Below, one piece after another: positions 35,048 to 44,788 of a DNA stretch of 64,000 nucleotides. Numbering within the stretch: position 1 is the stretch's first letter; each line of letters opens with the position of its first letter. Below the pieces are notes generated by a model, which ran no database searches, was not told where the DNA came from, and was given only the letters and a program-made list of their open reading frames with translations. This DNA is from Mycolicibacterium aromaticivorans JS19b1 = JCM 16368 (GTDB lineage Bacteria > Actinomycetota > Actinomycetes > Mycobacteriales > Mycobacteriaceae): positions 5,208,001 to 5,272,000 of the forward strand of contig NZ_JALN02000001.1 of the NCBI RefSeq assembly GCF_000559085.1. Reading direction: 5' to 3'. The position numbers and the translations under genes are program-made.

Positions 35048-36124
35048 TCAGGGTTTGGCGAACAACTCCACCTCGGAGACCAACGGCAGGTTCAGCGTGG
35101 TGCGGATTCCGGGCGGGGCGGCGATCACCGCGGGGATGGCGTTGACGATGCGGCCCGCGCCTGCGGCGATCGCGGCGTAGTTGTGATCGCCTCTCGTGCT
35201 GGTCGGGCAGATGTCGACGGTGTAGGACGGCTCGCCGGTGATCTCCACCCGGTAGGACCCGCCGGGCTGCGCAGGCTGCGCCCAGTCCGGCCGCAGATCC
35301 TCGCGCAGCCGGGTGACATGCTCGACGACGATGGCCGCGTGGTCGCCCACCATGCCTTTGATCTCGAAGCGCACCGCGGCGACCCCGCCCTTGGCGATGT
35401 GCCCGGCGGCGACGTCGAATGCCTCCGGGGCGGGCTCACGTTCGTAGCTCTCGGTGATCGAGTCCAGCGAGATGTTGAGTCCCGCGGCGAGCTGGCGGAT
35501 GCCGCAGCCCCAGGCGATGCCCAGCACGCCGGGCTGGAACAGCATCGGCACCTCGTCGAGCGGCTTGCCGAACCCCATCACGTCGAACATCACGATCGCG
35601 CCGTCGTAGGTGGCGTAGTCGGCGATCTCCATGCAGCGCACCTGCTCGATGCTCTGGCAGGTGCTGGCGAACGCCAGAGGGATGAGGTCGGTGACAAAGC
35701 CCGGGTCGACGCCGTTGATGTAGATGCTCGAATTGCCAAGGCGGCCGGCTTCTTCCAGCGGTTCGATGTACTTGTCGGGCATCACGTGCCACGGGTACTG
35801 CAACACCACCGGCGCCGAGCCGACGACGTTGATCCCGGCGGCCAGGATTTTGCGGACGTCCTCCATGGCCTGCGGCATCCGGTTGTCGCCCATCGCGCAG
35901 TAGACCGCGCACTCGGGTTCGGTCGCCAGCACCGCGTCGAGGTCTTTGGTGGCCAGGATCCCGGTCGTGACGTCCAGGCCGGCCAATTCACCCGCGTCCT
36001 TGCCCACCTTCTCGTCGGCCGACACGCACAGCCCGGTCAGCTCGAACCCGGGGTTCTCGATCAACTCGGACAGCGCTATCCGACCGACGTTTCCGGTGCC
36101 GATGTGGGCAACGCGGATGGCCAT
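35048..36124 (-). CDS. DapB-like NAD(P)-dependent dehydrogenase (2,4-diaminopentanoate dehydrogenase type)
   Basis: 358 aa. N-terminal Rossmann domain AIRVAHIGTGNVGRIALSELI; the middle (YCAMGDNRMPQAMEDVRKILAAG) and C-terminal dihydrodipicolinate-reductase-like fold follow. Mycobacteria hold many such proteins, most of unknown substrate. It is 107 bp from the divergent SDR gene, with a KstR-type box between them, so both probably belong to a sterol or lipid regulon and may act on the same intermediate. Confidence 0.84.
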   Translation of the reverse strand: MAIRVAHIGTGNVGRIALSELIENPGFELTGLCVSADEKVGKDAGELAGLDVTTGILATKDLDAVLATEPECAVYCAMGDNRMPQAMEDVRKILAAGINVVGSAPVVLQYPWHVMPDKYIEPLEEAGRLGNSSIYINGVDPGFVTDLIPLAFASTCQSIEQVRCMEIADYATYDGAIVMFDVMGFGKPLDEVPMLFQPGVLGIAWGCGIRQLAAGLNISLDSITESYEREPAPEAFDVAAGHIAKGGVAAVRFEIKGMVGDHAAIVVEHVTRLREDLRPDWAQPAQPGGSYRVEITGEPSYTVDICPTSTRGDHNYAAIAAGAGRIVNAIPAVIAAPPGIRTTLNLPLVSEVELFAKP

Positions 36125-36182
36125 AAGTTCTCCTCATGCTGGGGTGTGCGGTGCGTTCAGTATGCGCATTCGGCGCCGAAAC

Positions 36183-36196
36183 TGGAACAGGTTCTA
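36183..36196. promoter_or_regulatory. KstR-type operator in a divergent promoter
   Basis: TGGAACAGGTTCTA fits T-n-n-AAC-n-n-GTT-n-n-A exactly. It lies 59 bp before the DapB-like start (minus strand) and 36 bp before the SDR start (plus strand), so one site could control both genes. Confidence 0.82.
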
Positions 36197-36231
36197 CCTC
36201 GCGGCGAGAGCTACCGGTAGCCTGTCGGCTC

Positions 36232-36975
36232 ATGGGACGCGTAGACGACAAAGTAGCCATCATCACTGGTGGCGCACAGGGGATGGGCGCCGCTGACGCG
36301 CGGATGCTGGTCGCCGAAGGCGCCAAGGTCGTGATCGGGGACATCCTCGACGACAAGGGCAAGGAACTCGCCGACGAGCTCGGCGACGCCGCGCGTTACG
36401 TACATCTCGATGTCAGCGACGCCGACCAGTGGGAGGCTGCCGTCCAGACCGCCGTCACCGAGTTCGGCACGGTCAACGTGCTGGTGAACAACGCGGGCAT
36501 CGTCCAGGTCGCGCCGCTGAAGTCACTCGACGTCGAGCGGTGGAAGAAGGTCCTCGACGTCAACCTGACCGGCGCGCTGCTGGGCATCAAGGCGGTGCTC
36601 GAGCCGATGAAGGCGGCCGGCGGCGGCTCGATCATCAACGTGTCGTCCATCGAGGGCATGCGTGGCGCCTCGTGGGTGCACAGCTATGTGGCGTCCAAGT
36701 GGGGCCTGCGCGGCCTGACGAAATCCGCTGCGTTGGAATTGGCGTCGGACAACATCCGGGTCAACTCCGTGCACCCGGGCTTCATCCGCACACCGATGAC
36801 CAAGCACCTTCCCGAGGACATGGTCAGCGCCCCGCTGGGCCGTCCTGGCAAGCCCGAGGAAGTGGCCACCTTCATCGTGTTCCTGGCCAGTGACGAGTCG
36901 TCGTTCTCCACCGGTTCGGAATACGTCGTCGACGGCGGCCTGATCACCGACGTCCCGCATCGCGCGATGCCCTAA
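36232..36975 (+). CDS. FabG3-like hydroxysteroid dehydrogenase (SDR)
   Basis: 247-aa classical SDR: TGGAQGMG, NNAG, ISS-type Ser region, YVASK. The segment IIGDILDDKGKELADELGDAARYVHLDVSD parallels M. tuberculosis FabG3 (Rv2002), a 3-alpha/20-beta-hydroxysteroid dehydrogenase. The KstR box upstream makes a steroid alcohol substrate likely. The stop codon overlaps the convergent HAD gene by four bases. Confidence 0.88.
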   Translation: MGRVDDKVAIITGGAQGMGAADARMLVAEGAKVVIGDILDDKGKELADELGDAARYVHLDVSDADQWEAAVQTAVTEFGTVNVLVNNAGIVQVAPLKSLDVERWKKVLDVNLTGALLGIKAVLEPMKAAGGGSIINVSSIEGMRGASWVHSYVASKWGLRGLTKSAALELASDNIRVNSVHPGFIRTPMTKHLPEDMVSAPLGRPGKPEEVATFIVFLASDESSFSTGSEYVVDGGLITDVPHRAMP

Positions 36976-37796
36976 CCTCTGCTGCGGCGGGTCCTCATCG
37001 CCAGGGAGCCGAACGCCGCGCCCAGCGCGGCCCGTCCCAGCGCGGGGAAGTGTCCGATCGCATTGGCCGCACCGCTGCGGCGGCCGGGGATCGACAACCG
37101 GAGCACCGGCCAGTCGCTCGCCGCGGCCTTCGCGGCCAGGCCCGGCCGCGGATTGACCGGACGGGGATGGCCGACCAGCCGCATCAGGGGAGCGTCCTCG
37201 TCGCCGTCGGCGTAGAAGTAGCTGTCGGCCAGGCCGACCTCGTTCGCTTCGCAAAACCGTTGCACCGCAGCGGCTTTCTGGCGTCCCCAGACGATCGGCC
37301 TGGTGATGTTCCCGGTCAGGCGGCCGGCGTCGTCCAATTCGAAGGTGTTGCAGATGACGTCGTCGATCCCCAGCGCGCGGGCCACCGGCTCGGCGTGGAT
37401 GGTCAGCGCTGACGAGCTGAGCACGACGGTGTGCCCGCGTTCCTGATGCGCAGCGACGATCTCGCGCATCAGCGGGTACACGCGCGCCTCCACCTGCTCG
37501 GTGTAAAGCCGTTCGCCGATCTCGTCGAGCTCGGCCAATGACTCGCCGCGCAGATACCCCGCTGCGCGCACCAGCAGCCGCTCGAACTGCATGCGGCCCA
37601 GCTTGTAGCGCAGCGAAGCCTCGATCACGCCGAGCACCTCGCCGATCCGGGCCTGTCCGCGGCGGACCCGGTCGCCGGCGTGCGCGGTCGCGGTGAAACC
37701 GGCGACCAGGGTGCCGTCCAGGTCGAAGAACGCGCCGACGGCCGGACCCGGTGGACTCCCGGCGATCTGAGCGAGCGGATCCGCTGACAGTGTCAC
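36972..37796 (-). CDS. HAD-IB family phosphatase
   Basis: 274 aa. The nucleophile motif is FFDLDGTLV near residue 24, followed by the helical cap (GRMQFERLLVRAAGYLRG), VVLSSSALTIHAEPVA (motif II Ser), and YADGDEDAPLM (motif IV acidic pair). HAD-IB relatives of this type act on lysophospholipid or mycolate-related phosphates or on phosphoserine. The C-terminus has a long hydrophobic/basic tail. Start: two tandem GTG codons at 37799 and 37796; 37796 is used. Confidence 0.85.
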   Translation of the reverse strand: MTLSADPLAQIAGSPPGPAVGAFFDLDGTLVAGFTATAHAGDRVRRGQARIGEVLGVIEASLRYKLGRMQFERLLVRAAGYLRGESLAELDEIGERLYTEQVEARVYPLMREIVAAHQERGHTVVLSSSALTIHAEPVARALGIDDVICNTFELDDAGRLTGNITRPIVWGRQKAAAVQRFCEANEVGLADSYFYADGDEDAPLMRLVGHPRPVNPRPGLAAKAAASDWPVLRLSIPGRRSGAANAIGHFPALGRAALGAAFGSLAMRTRRSRG

Positions 37797-37852
37797 CACA
37801 CCATCATGCCGATGCCCGGGAATGCCTCGCCCCGTACGGTGTTGCACGCCAC

Positions 37853-38278
37853 ATGAAGCTCAACGATGCGGCACGCGCTCTGATCGGCTCCGGTGCCGAT
37901 GCCACGCTGGTCACCCTGAATCCGGACGGCAGCCCCCAGGTGTCGCTGGTGTGGGTGGCGGTGCAGTCCGGCGAGGACGGCGACGAATTGGTGACAGCCC
38001 ACCTGTCCGAGCACAAGAAAGTCCGCAACGTGCGCCGTGACGGCAGGGTGGCGCTCACCGTCGTCTCGACCGAGCCGGGCGCCGTCATGCGGCCGTATCT
38101 GTCGGTCACCGGCACCGCGCGCATCGTGGAAGGCGGCGCGCCCGAGGTTCTGCGGGAGCTCGCCGCGGTGATGATCACCGACGAGAACGTGGTGTTCCCA
38201 CCTGACGACGCCCCGCCGGGATACCTGACCCGGATCCGGATCGATGCCGTCGGCGGCATCGGTCCCTGGGCGGGCTAA
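37853..38278 (+). CDS. PPOX-class F420/FMN-dependent oxidoreductase
   Basis: 141-aa pyridoxamine-oxidase-like split barrel: DATLVTLNPDGSPQVSLVWV, VTAHLSEHKKVRNVRRDGRVALTV and YLSVTGTARIV are the FMN/F420-binding strands of the Rv1155 class. Such proteins reduce F420-linked substrates or are inert cofactor binders. The ATG at 37853 begins the domain. Divergent from the HAD gene (56 bp) and convergent with the transporter gene. Confidence 0.86.
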   Translation: MKLNDAARALIGSGADATLVTLNPDGSPQVSLVWVAVQSGEDGDELVTAHLSEHKKVRNVRRDGRVALTVVSTEPGAVMRPYLSVTGTARIVEGGAPEVLRELAAVMITDENVVFPPDDAPPGYLTRIRIDAVGGIGPWAG

Positions 38279-39211
38279 CTAACCGTCCCGGCGGGTCCTG
38301 GCCGACGCCGCTTCGAGCTCCTCTTCCCAGGCGCCTTCGTCGCGTCCCAGGGCGATGGTGGCCGCGGCCATGGCTCCGACGGCGACGGCCAGCACGACCG
38401 CGACCGGCTTGGTCACCGCGAGGTGCTCGCCCAGCACCACCTCACCGATCAGCACGGCGATCACCGGTTCGAGGACCAGCATCGCCGGGACCGAGGCCCG
38501 CAGCGAGCCGGCGTGGAAGGCCGACTGCTGCAGCAGAGTGGCCACCACGCCGACGACGATCACCACGTACAGCACCGGCGAGGTGAACAGCCGCCCCATG
38601 TCGCCCTCGCGCACGGCGTGCATCACGAGCTTCGTCAGGACCGCCACCACGCCGAACAGAACGCCGACACCGACCGCCAGCAGGATCGCCCGGCGCCAGT
38701 CCGAGAGCCGCATCCCCACCAGCAGGCAGCCGGCCACGAACAGCAGGCTGACCCCGGCCACCACCACAGCGGGCAACGTCGCGCCGTCGTAGTCGCCGGG
38801 CTTGGTCCGGGCCAGCGACACGAACACCGCCAACGCGAGTGTGAGCAGCATCGCCCAGCCCCATTCGCCGCGGGACACCCGGCGGTGCGCCAGCCGCGCG
38901 CTCAGCGGCAGCGCGAACAGCAACGCGGACACCATGAGTGGGGCGACCAGCAGCAGGGAGCCATATGCCAGTGCGATCGCCTGGAACGCATACCCCGTCA
39001 CCGCGGACGCGGTGCCTGCCCACCAGAGCCGGCGGCGCAACAGCGTCGACAACATCACGGTGCTCACACCCTGATCGCGGGGGACATCCATGGTCGCCCG
39101 CTGACGGACCACGATGCCGATGGCCGCGAACACCGCACCGGCAAGGGCGGCTGCCACGACGAGCGCGTGCTGCAGCAATATCCATCCCTTCACTGTTGTC
39201 CGGCGGCGCAT
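38279..39211 (-). CDS. DMT-superfamily (EamA-like) transporter
   Basis: 310 aa with about ten transmembrane helices in two halves, typical of drug/metabolite transporters. The N-terminal VVAAALAGAVFAAIGIVVRQRATM and late SVPAMLVLEPVIAVLIGEVVLGEHLAVTKPVAVVLAVAV are characteristic (the second is the EamA hinge). It probably exports a small metabolite. The C-terminus is cytoplasmic, acidic then basic. ATG at 39211 is used, with a GTG three bases before. Confidence 0.84.
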   Translation of the reverse strand: MRRRTTVKGWILLQHALVVAAALAGAVFAAIGIVVRQRATMDVPRDQGVSTVMLSTLLRRRLWWAGTASAVTGYAFQAIALAYGSLLLVAPLMVSALLFALPLSARLAHRRVSRGEWGWAMLLTLALAVFVSLARTKPGDYDGATLPAVVVAGVSLLFVAGCLLVGMRLSDWRRAILLAVGVGVLFGVVAVLTKLVMHAVREGDMGRLFTSPVLYVVIVVGVVATLLQQSAFHAGSLRASVPAMLVLEPVIAVLIGEVVLGEHLAVTKPVAVVLAVAVGAMAAATIALGRDEGAWEEELEAASARTRRDG

Positions 39212-39263
39212 CACCGAATCTAGGGCACGCGCGAATAGGTCGACGTCAGCGACGTCCCGAGTG

Positions 39264-42038
39264 TCAGCGAACCTGCACGACCACCGGTGTGCTGTTGTAC
39301 CCGGTGACCCTGACCCAGGCCGGGGCGGGTCCGGACCCGGGAACCCGGCCCTTGATCTGGACGGTCTCGCCCGGGAACACCGTCACGTAGTTGTCGTCGT
39401 ACTGGATCGGCAGGATCTCGTCGGCGAGCGGACCGGAGAGCAGTTCGGCGCGTTCGAAGAATGCGATCTGCGGCGTCGGGTTGTGCAGGCTGATCGTGAC
39501 GTCACGGCCGGCGTCGCCGTCGCCGGTGGCACTGACCTCCAACGGCACCTTCGGCATCGTGTTCAGCGCGGTCATGTCGGCCCAGCTCACCTGGTTGGAG
39601 TTGAATGCCGCATCGTTGGCCGGCGGACCGACGTCATCGGGCTGCCGGGACTGCCAGTACACGTTGTTGGCGACGACTTTGCCGTCCGCGTCGAGCAGCT
39701 CGCAGCGGACGAAGAACACCGGGGAGTCGGCCGGCCCGGGTGGCAACGTCATCGCCTGAACGGCGCCGCCAGGGTCGACGGCGATGCCGTCGGCGGCGCG
39801 CTCGTCACGCAGCGCACCGTTGAGGCTGTAGACCCGGACCCGGACGCGCAGGTTCTCGTGCGTCTCCGGGGTCTGGTTGACGACGGTCACTTTGGCCTGG
39901 CGATGGTTACCGGTGGCGTAGGAGTCGAACACGACCGACAGCGGCTGCAGGCCTTTCTTGGCGCCGTAGTAGGCGCCGCCGGGGCGCAGGTAGTAGTCGA
40001 AGATGTTGCCGAAGAACGACGGCCAGTGGCTGTTGAGCATCCAGTAGATCGTCATCTTGTGCCCGGCCCAGCCGTTGGCCGCGAACGATTCGAACTGCGC
40101 GCGGGTGGCCTCGTAGTGAGCCAGCTGAGCCTTGTCGGCGAACATCCGGGCGTTGGTGGACGGCCCGTAACGGCGGTCGATGACACGCTGGACGTTGGCC
40201 AGCCGCGAGTTCTGCGGATCGGACCCGGCGTGGAAGAACCAGGTGTCGTTGATGGGCCAGAGCTTGTCGGGAGGGATGAACTTCTGCAGGCTCGCATACG
40301 GCGGAATGTGCTCGTTGTCGCCCTGTTCGGCCGACGAGCCGCGGGCCGCGCCGTACTCGCCGGCGAACCAGTACGACGGCGGACGCCAGGTGTAGGGCCC
40401 GGCCATCTGGATGCCGTCCCACAGCTGCTTGCCGTCGGCGTCCCGGTTCAGCGACGACACCGTGTCGACGGTGGCGTTCTGCCAATGCAGATCGGACAGG
40501 ATCTGGTGGTACTCGGTCAGCACGTCAGCGGGCGGGCGGCCGTCGCTGCCGTTGGCCCACACGAACACCGAGGCATGCGAGCGCAGCATCTCTATCTGCG
40601 AGCGCATGCTGTCCTGCGAGACGCGGCGATCCTCGTCGTCCCATTGCTGCCACTTCTCCCACTGGTTGCAGCACATCCAGCCGTACATCAGCGGGATGCC
40701 GAGTTCGTCGGCCTGCTCGACGAAGCGCTGCGACGAGATTTTGGACTCCAGCCGCAGCATGTTCAGGCCGAGGTCCTTGACGTAGCCCAGGATCGCGGCG
40801 TCGCGCTCCGGGTCGTACTTGTAGAGCAGGTCGGGCGTGTAGGTGGCGCCGCGAACCAGGAAGTTCTTGCCGTTCACCTGGAGGTAGAAGTTGCCGCCGG
40901 TACCCAGCTCGGCGAACGAGTCGTCGGAGTCGCGGCCCTGGGTGATGGTGCGGATACCGAACTTTTGCGTTGCCACCTCGGTCGCCTGACCGTTCTGGAC
41001 GAACTCCAGCTTCAGGTCGTACAAGTCGGGCCGGCCCATCGTGTACGGCCACCACAGATCCGGGTGCTCGACGGTCAGCGCCGCGAACTTCTCGGGGCTC
41101 AGTGTGATCTCACGCTCCTCGCCTGGCATCAGCGTGACCGGCTCATAGACATGGATCGGTGCCTTGCCGTCGCGGGTGATCGTGGCCCGCAGCAGGCCGC
41201 GCACTTTGTCCGTCGAATAGTTCTTGAGCGGGGCGTACACCGTCAGTCGCGCGCTGTCGGTGTCCGGTAGCGGTAGTTGCGTGTTGACCGTGGCGTCGCC
41301 GATCGACACTCGCCCGGATGTCTTGAGGTACACCGGTTTCCAGATGCCTGCATTCCGGTCGGGTACGAACGAGTTGCCGTTGGCCGGGTTCTTGTCCGGG
41401 CCCTGATAGCCCAGGTAGCGCCAGTTGATCCAGTCGTACCAGCTGTCGGCGAGCTCGACGCCGTTGACGTCCTGGATGGCTCGTTCCGGGGTCACCTTCA
41501 CTGCGAGGGTGTTCGGCTGGCCCTGCCTGATCCACCGCGTCACGTCGAGTTCGTGGTCGTTGTACATGCCGACGACTTGCCTGTTGTCGGCGACGCGGCG
41601 GCCGTTGAGCCACACCTCGGCGCGGTAGTTGATGCCGGGGAAGTCCAGCACGTAGGTGGGATAGTCGGCCGGCGCGTTGAACGTCGTGCGATACCACCAG
41701 TCCTGCTCATAGAGGTCTTGCGGGACGTTCTGGAGCAGGTTCTTGCCGTAGTACAGGTTCGGGTAGACGCCGTCGTCCTGCAGGGTCTCCAGGACGGTGG
41801 CCGGCATCCGGCGCACCGGGTGCCAGGCGGCGGCGTCATAGGTGGTGGTCGAGATGGCCGCGCCGTCGGCGCCCAAGCCCTGCGCCGAGGTGAGGCTCCA
41901 GCCGTCGGACAGCTCGATGTCCTGGGCGGGCCGCGGTTGCGGGCCGCTGAACACGCGCAGGTCACCGGCGCACAGCAGAAGGAGCAGCAAGACGGCGAGC
42001 GTGCCGAGGGTCTTGGCCACCGTCTCCAAACTCCTCAA
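39264..42038 (-). CDS. Membrane-anchored GH2 glycosidase, exo-beta-D-glucosaminidase-like
   Basis: 924 aa. N-terminal hydrophobic anchor (LGTLAVLLLLLLCAG), then the sugar-binding jelly roll (RTTFNAPADYPTYVLDFPGINYRAEVWLNGRRV), an Ig-like domain, a TIM barrel and two C-terminal Ig-like domains. The acid/base candidate is Asp499 (WANGSDGRP) and the nucleophile candidate Glu571 (SAEQGDN). Their 72-residue spacing equals that of D469 and E541 in the chitosan exo-glucosaminidase CsxA (from memory). Expected on the outer face of the membrane, removing beta-linked glucosamine or a related sugar from glycans. Unusual for a mycobacterium. Confidence 0.9.
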   Translation of the reverse strand: MRSLETVAKTLGTLAVLLLLLLCAGDLRVFSGPQPRPAQDIELSDGWSLTSAQGLGADGAAISTTTYDAAAWHPVRRMPATVLETLQDDGVYPNLYYGKNLLQNVPQDLYEQDWWYRTTFNAPADYPTYVLDFPGINYRAEVWLNGRRVADNRQVVGMYNDHELDVTRWIRQGQPNTLAVKVTPERAIQDVNGVELADSWYDWINWRYLGYQGPDKNPANGNSFVPDRNAGIWKPVYLKTSGRVSIGDATVNTQLPLPDTDSARLTVYAPLKNYSTDKVRGLLRATITRDGKAPIHVYEPVTLMPGEEREITLSPEKFAALTVEHPDLWWPYTMGRPDLYDLKLEFVQNGQATEVATQKFGIRTITQGRDSDDSFAELGTGGNFYLQVNGKNFLVRGATYTPDLLYKYDPERDAAILGYVKDLGLNMLRLESKISSQRFVEQADELGIPLMYGWMCCNQWEKWQQWDDEDRRVSQDSMRSQIEMLRSHASVFVWANGSDGRPPADVLTEYHQILSDLHWQNATVDTVSSLNRDADGKQLWDGIQMAGPYTWRPPSYWFAGEYGAARGSSAEQGDNEHIPPYASLQKFIPPDKLWPINDTWFFHAGSDPQNSRLANVQRVIDRRYGPSTNARMFADKAQLAHYEATRAQFESFAANGWAGHKMTIYWMLNSHWPSFFGNIFDYYLRPGGAYYGAKKGLQPLSVVFDSYATGNHRQAKVTVVNQTPETHENLRVRVRVYSLNGALRDERAADGIAVDPGGAVQAMTLPPGPADSPVFFVRCELLDADGKVVANNVYWQSRQPDDVGPPANDAAFNSNQVSWADMTALNTMPKVPLEVSATGDGDAGRDVTISLHNPTPQIAFFERAELLSGPLADEILPIQYDDNYVTVFPGETVQIKGRVPGSGPAPAWVRVTGYNSTPVVVQVR

Positions 42039-42225
42039 CTCGAGATCCGCGACAGGACACCCCCGCGCAACCGTTCATCAGCCGCGCGTTCATCTTGGCA
42101 GAGCAGCGGCGCAAACGCCGTATCTGGTTCGTGTGCAACAGCGCACGGTGACCCCCGGTCCAGGTTAGTCGCCGGAGTTCGGCGCAGCGCCGCCGAAGCG
42201 GGTCCGTCGGATCTACGCTGGGGCC

Positions 42226-42891
42226 ATGACCGACCAAGACCGCGCTGCGGCCCGCCGCGAGATCGCCGATGCTCTGCTCACCGCGCTCGAGCGCCGCCAC
42301 GAAGTGATCGACGCCATCGTCGCCTCCGACAATCGGGACTCCGCGATCACCGCCATCACCGAACTGCTCGGCACGTCGCGCCGCGGCACCGAGGCCGTGC
42401 TGGGACTGTCGTTCGAGCAGGTGACCAGAGATTCGCGGGACCGCATCGCCGCCGAACTGCGGGATCTGAACAGCCAGCTGTCCTTCACCCTCGGTGAGCG
42501 GCCTGCCAGCACCGACGAGAGCCTGCAACTGCGCCCGTTCGTCGACGAATCCGATCGCGACATCTTTGCCACCCGCACCCAGGAAATTGGTGCGGCCGGT
42601 GACGGTTCAGGCGCGCCCGCCGGGCTGGTGGACGACGAAATCCGTTCCGCGCGAAGCCGGTTGACTGCCGAGGAAGCGGCGTGGTTTGTCGCTCTCGACG
42701 GCGACGAGAAAGTCGGCCTGGTGTTCGGTGAGCTGCTCGGCGGCGAGGTCAATGTGCGGATCTGGATTCATCCCGATCACCGCAAGAAGGGTTATGGCAC
42801 GGCGGCCCTGCGCAAATGCCGCTCGGAGATGGCGGCGGCATTCCCCGCGGTGCCGCTTGTGGTCCGGGCTCCCGGCGCGGCCCCGCGCTGA
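42226..42891 (+). CDS. GNAT acetyltransferase, probably frameshifted near its C-terminus
   Basis: 221 aa in the annotated frame. The N-terminal helical domain (about residues 1-90, with RREIADALLTALERRHEVID and DLNSQLSF) is followed by the GNAT fold: WFVALDGDEKVGLVFGEL, VNVRIWIHPDHRKKGYGTAALRKC. The frame stops after VVRAPGAAPR, but the next frame continues without a gap as EAFYVNDTQAWLQALGEATG and ends at 42979, exactly the sort of strand that ends a GNAT domain. A one-base indel around 42870-42892 would join them. The C-terminal extension is therefore probably part of the same gene. Confidence 0.75.
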   Translation: MTDQDRAAARREIADALLTALERRHEVIDAIVASDNRDSAITAITELLGTSRRGTEAVLGLSFEQVTRDSRDRIAAELRDLNSQLSFTLGERPASTDESLQLRPFVDESDRDIFATRTQEIGAAGDGSGAPAGLVDDEIRSARSRLTAEEAAWFVALDGDEKVGLVFGELLGGEVNVRIWIHPDHRKKGYGTAALRKCRSEMAAAFPAVPLVVRAPGAAPR

Positions 42892-43010
42892 GCCTGAAGC
42901 GTTCTACGTCAACGACACCCAGGCCTGGCTGCAGGCGTTGGGTGAGGCCACCGGGCTGACGCACGATCCCGTGGCCTGATCGATGCCACGCCTGCGTAAT
43001 CTCGCTCGGT

Positions 43011-44276
43011 ATGAGCGTGCGCGCGGGAATCGTGGTCACCGGCACCGAAGTCCTCACCGGACGCGTCGCGGATCGCAACGGCCCCTGGGTCGCCGACCGG
43101 CTGTTGGAGCTGGGCGTCGAACTGGCACACATCACCATCTGCGGTGATCGTCCCGCCGACATCGACGCTCAGCTGCGGTTCCTCGCCGCCGAAGGTGTCG
43201 ACCTGATCGTCACCTCCGGCGGGCTGGGCCCGACGGCCGACGACATGACGGTGGAGGTGGTGGCCCGATTCTGCGGTCGCGAGCTGACTCTGGACACCGA
43301 GTTGGAAGCCAAGATCGCGGCCATTCTCCGACACCTGATGGCCCGATTCACCGGCGTCGACTTCGACGCGGTGCTCGCGGCCAACCGCAAACAGGCGATG
43401 GTGCCGGCGGGCGCACACGTCCTCGATCCGGTCGGCACGGCGCCCGGTGTCGTGGTGCCCGGCTCGCCGACTGTCCTGGTGCTGCCCGGCCCCCCGCGCG
43501 AACTTCAGGCGATGTGGCCGGCCGCCGTCGCCGACGAGGCCTTCCAGCAGGCCATCGCCGGGCGGACCGTCTACCGCCAGGAAACCGTCCGGATGTTCGG
43601 GCTGGCCGAGTCGGGACTGGCCGAGACGCTGCGAGAAGCCGAAAGCCTGCCGGGCTTCGGCGACCTGGAGATCACGACCTGCCTGCGCCGCGGCGAGGTG
43701 GAGATGGTCACCCGCTACGAGCCGCAGAGCGCACCGGCCTACGAACAGCTGATGGAGCTGGTGCGCCGCCGGCACGGCGACACGCTGTTCTCCGACGACG
43801 GTTCGCTGGTCGACGATCAGGTCGCTCGGCTCCTTGCGACGCGGCGCATCGCGACAGCGGAGTCCTGCACCGGCGGATTGCTGGCGGCCCGCCTGACCGA
43901 ACGAGCCGGCTCATCGGCCTATGTCGCCGGTGCGGTGGTGGCCTATGCGAATGAGGCCAAAGCCGAGGTGCTCGGCGTCGAGCCCGCCCTCATCGAGCGG
44001 TGTGGCGCGGTCTCCCAGGAAGTGGCCGAAGCGATGGCGGCGGGCGCGTTGCGCCGATTCGGCGCCGATACCGCGGTCGCGGTCACCGGCATTGCCGGAC
44101 CGGGCGGTGGAACCGAGGACAAACCAGTGGGCACGGTCTGGTTCTGTGTGATGCTGGGCGACGGAACGACGGTGAGCCGGTCGGTTCGGCTGCCCGGCGA
44201 ACGCGCCGACATCCGGGAGCGGTCCACCACCGTGGCGATGCACATGCTGCGGCGAGCGCTGCTCGGATTGTCCTAA
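43011..44276 (+). CDS. cinA: CinA-like protein (nicotinamide mononucleotide amidohydrolase family)
   Basis: 421 aa. The N-terminal MoaB/MogA-like domain starts [25 protein letters not shown] with [11 protein letters not shown], and the C-terminal CinA domain has [23 protein letters not shown] and [22 protein letters not shown]. CinA removes the amide from NMN and similar nucleotides and is linked to competence or DNA stress in some bacteria (family knowledge). Same gene as M. tuberculosis Rv1901. It follows the GNAT gene by 31 bp, perhaps as one transcript. Confidence 0.93.
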   Translation: MSVRAGIVVTGTEVLTGRVADRNGPWVADRLLELGVELAHITICGDRPADIDAQLRFLAAEGVDLIVTSGGLGPTADDMTVEVVARFCGRELTLDTELEAKIAAILRHLMARFTGVDFDAVLAANRKQAMVPAGAHVLDPVGTAPGVVVPGSPTVLVLPGPPRELQAMWPAAVADEAFQQAIAGRTVYRQETVRMFGLAESGLAETLREAESLPGFGDLEITTCLRRGEVEMVTRYEPQSAPAYEQLMELVRRRHGDTLFSDDGSLVDDQVARLLATRRIATAESCTGGLLAARLTERAGSSAYVAGAVVAYANEAKAEVLGVEPALIERCGAVSQEVAEAMAAGALRRFGADTAVAVTGIAGPGGGTEDKPVGTVWFCVMLGDGTTVSRSVRLPGERADIRERSTTVAMHMLRRALLGLS

Positions 44277-44530
44277 GCCAGAACGCCTTCCGCGTCAGCC
44301 ACGACGAGCTCATCGAGGTTGCACAGCGCGTACATGCGCGCCGCGAGGTCGGCCAGTTCGACAATGATCTCGGTGCGGCCCAAGCCGGCGTCGAGAGCTT
44401 CGTGGAGCAGTAGTTCGATGTCGATGCGGCGGTTCTCGACGGCATCTACGTCCGCGCCGTCGGCGTGCGAGATCCGTGCGGCGCGAATCATCCGCCAGGC
44501 GTAATTGCGTTCGGCGAGCAGGTCATTCAT
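44273..44530 (-). CDS. Small acidic helical hypothetical protein
   Basis: 85 aa, predicted entirely helical and acidic, with a Leu/Ile-rich stretch ([43 protein letters not shown]). No known family, signal peptide or catalytic motif. It overlaps the stop of cinA by four bases and is convergent with it. Mycobacterial codon bias supports translation. Confidence 0.65.
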   Translation of the reverse strand: MNDLLAERNYAWRMIRAARISHADGADVDAVENRRIDIELLLHEALDAGLGRTEIIVELADLAARMYALCNLDELVVADAEGVLA

Positions 44531-44788
44531 TACTTCACCTTTCGACGGCGGCGCGCTGACTTATCCGTCAATACACCGGTGAGCCCATTGCTTGAGTCAG
44601 CTTGGCTGTTCGTTGCATGTGACGACAGGGACTTCTGGCCCATACCGGCAGGGGCATTGGGCATGAGAACGAGTCAGCTCGGCTATTGACGGCGATTGCC
44701 GGACCCGCCGAAATTACCTGTATTGACGTAATTGCTGACGTACCGTGAAGCGGTCCAATTCAGCGCGACCCTAATGGGGAGGGACTTC

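Noticed and set aside
39114..41270. 718-codon plus-strand frame opposite the GH2 gene
   Set aside because: The opposite strand carries a clear GH2 enzyme with catalytic residues; the plus frame is codon-bias mirror sequence.
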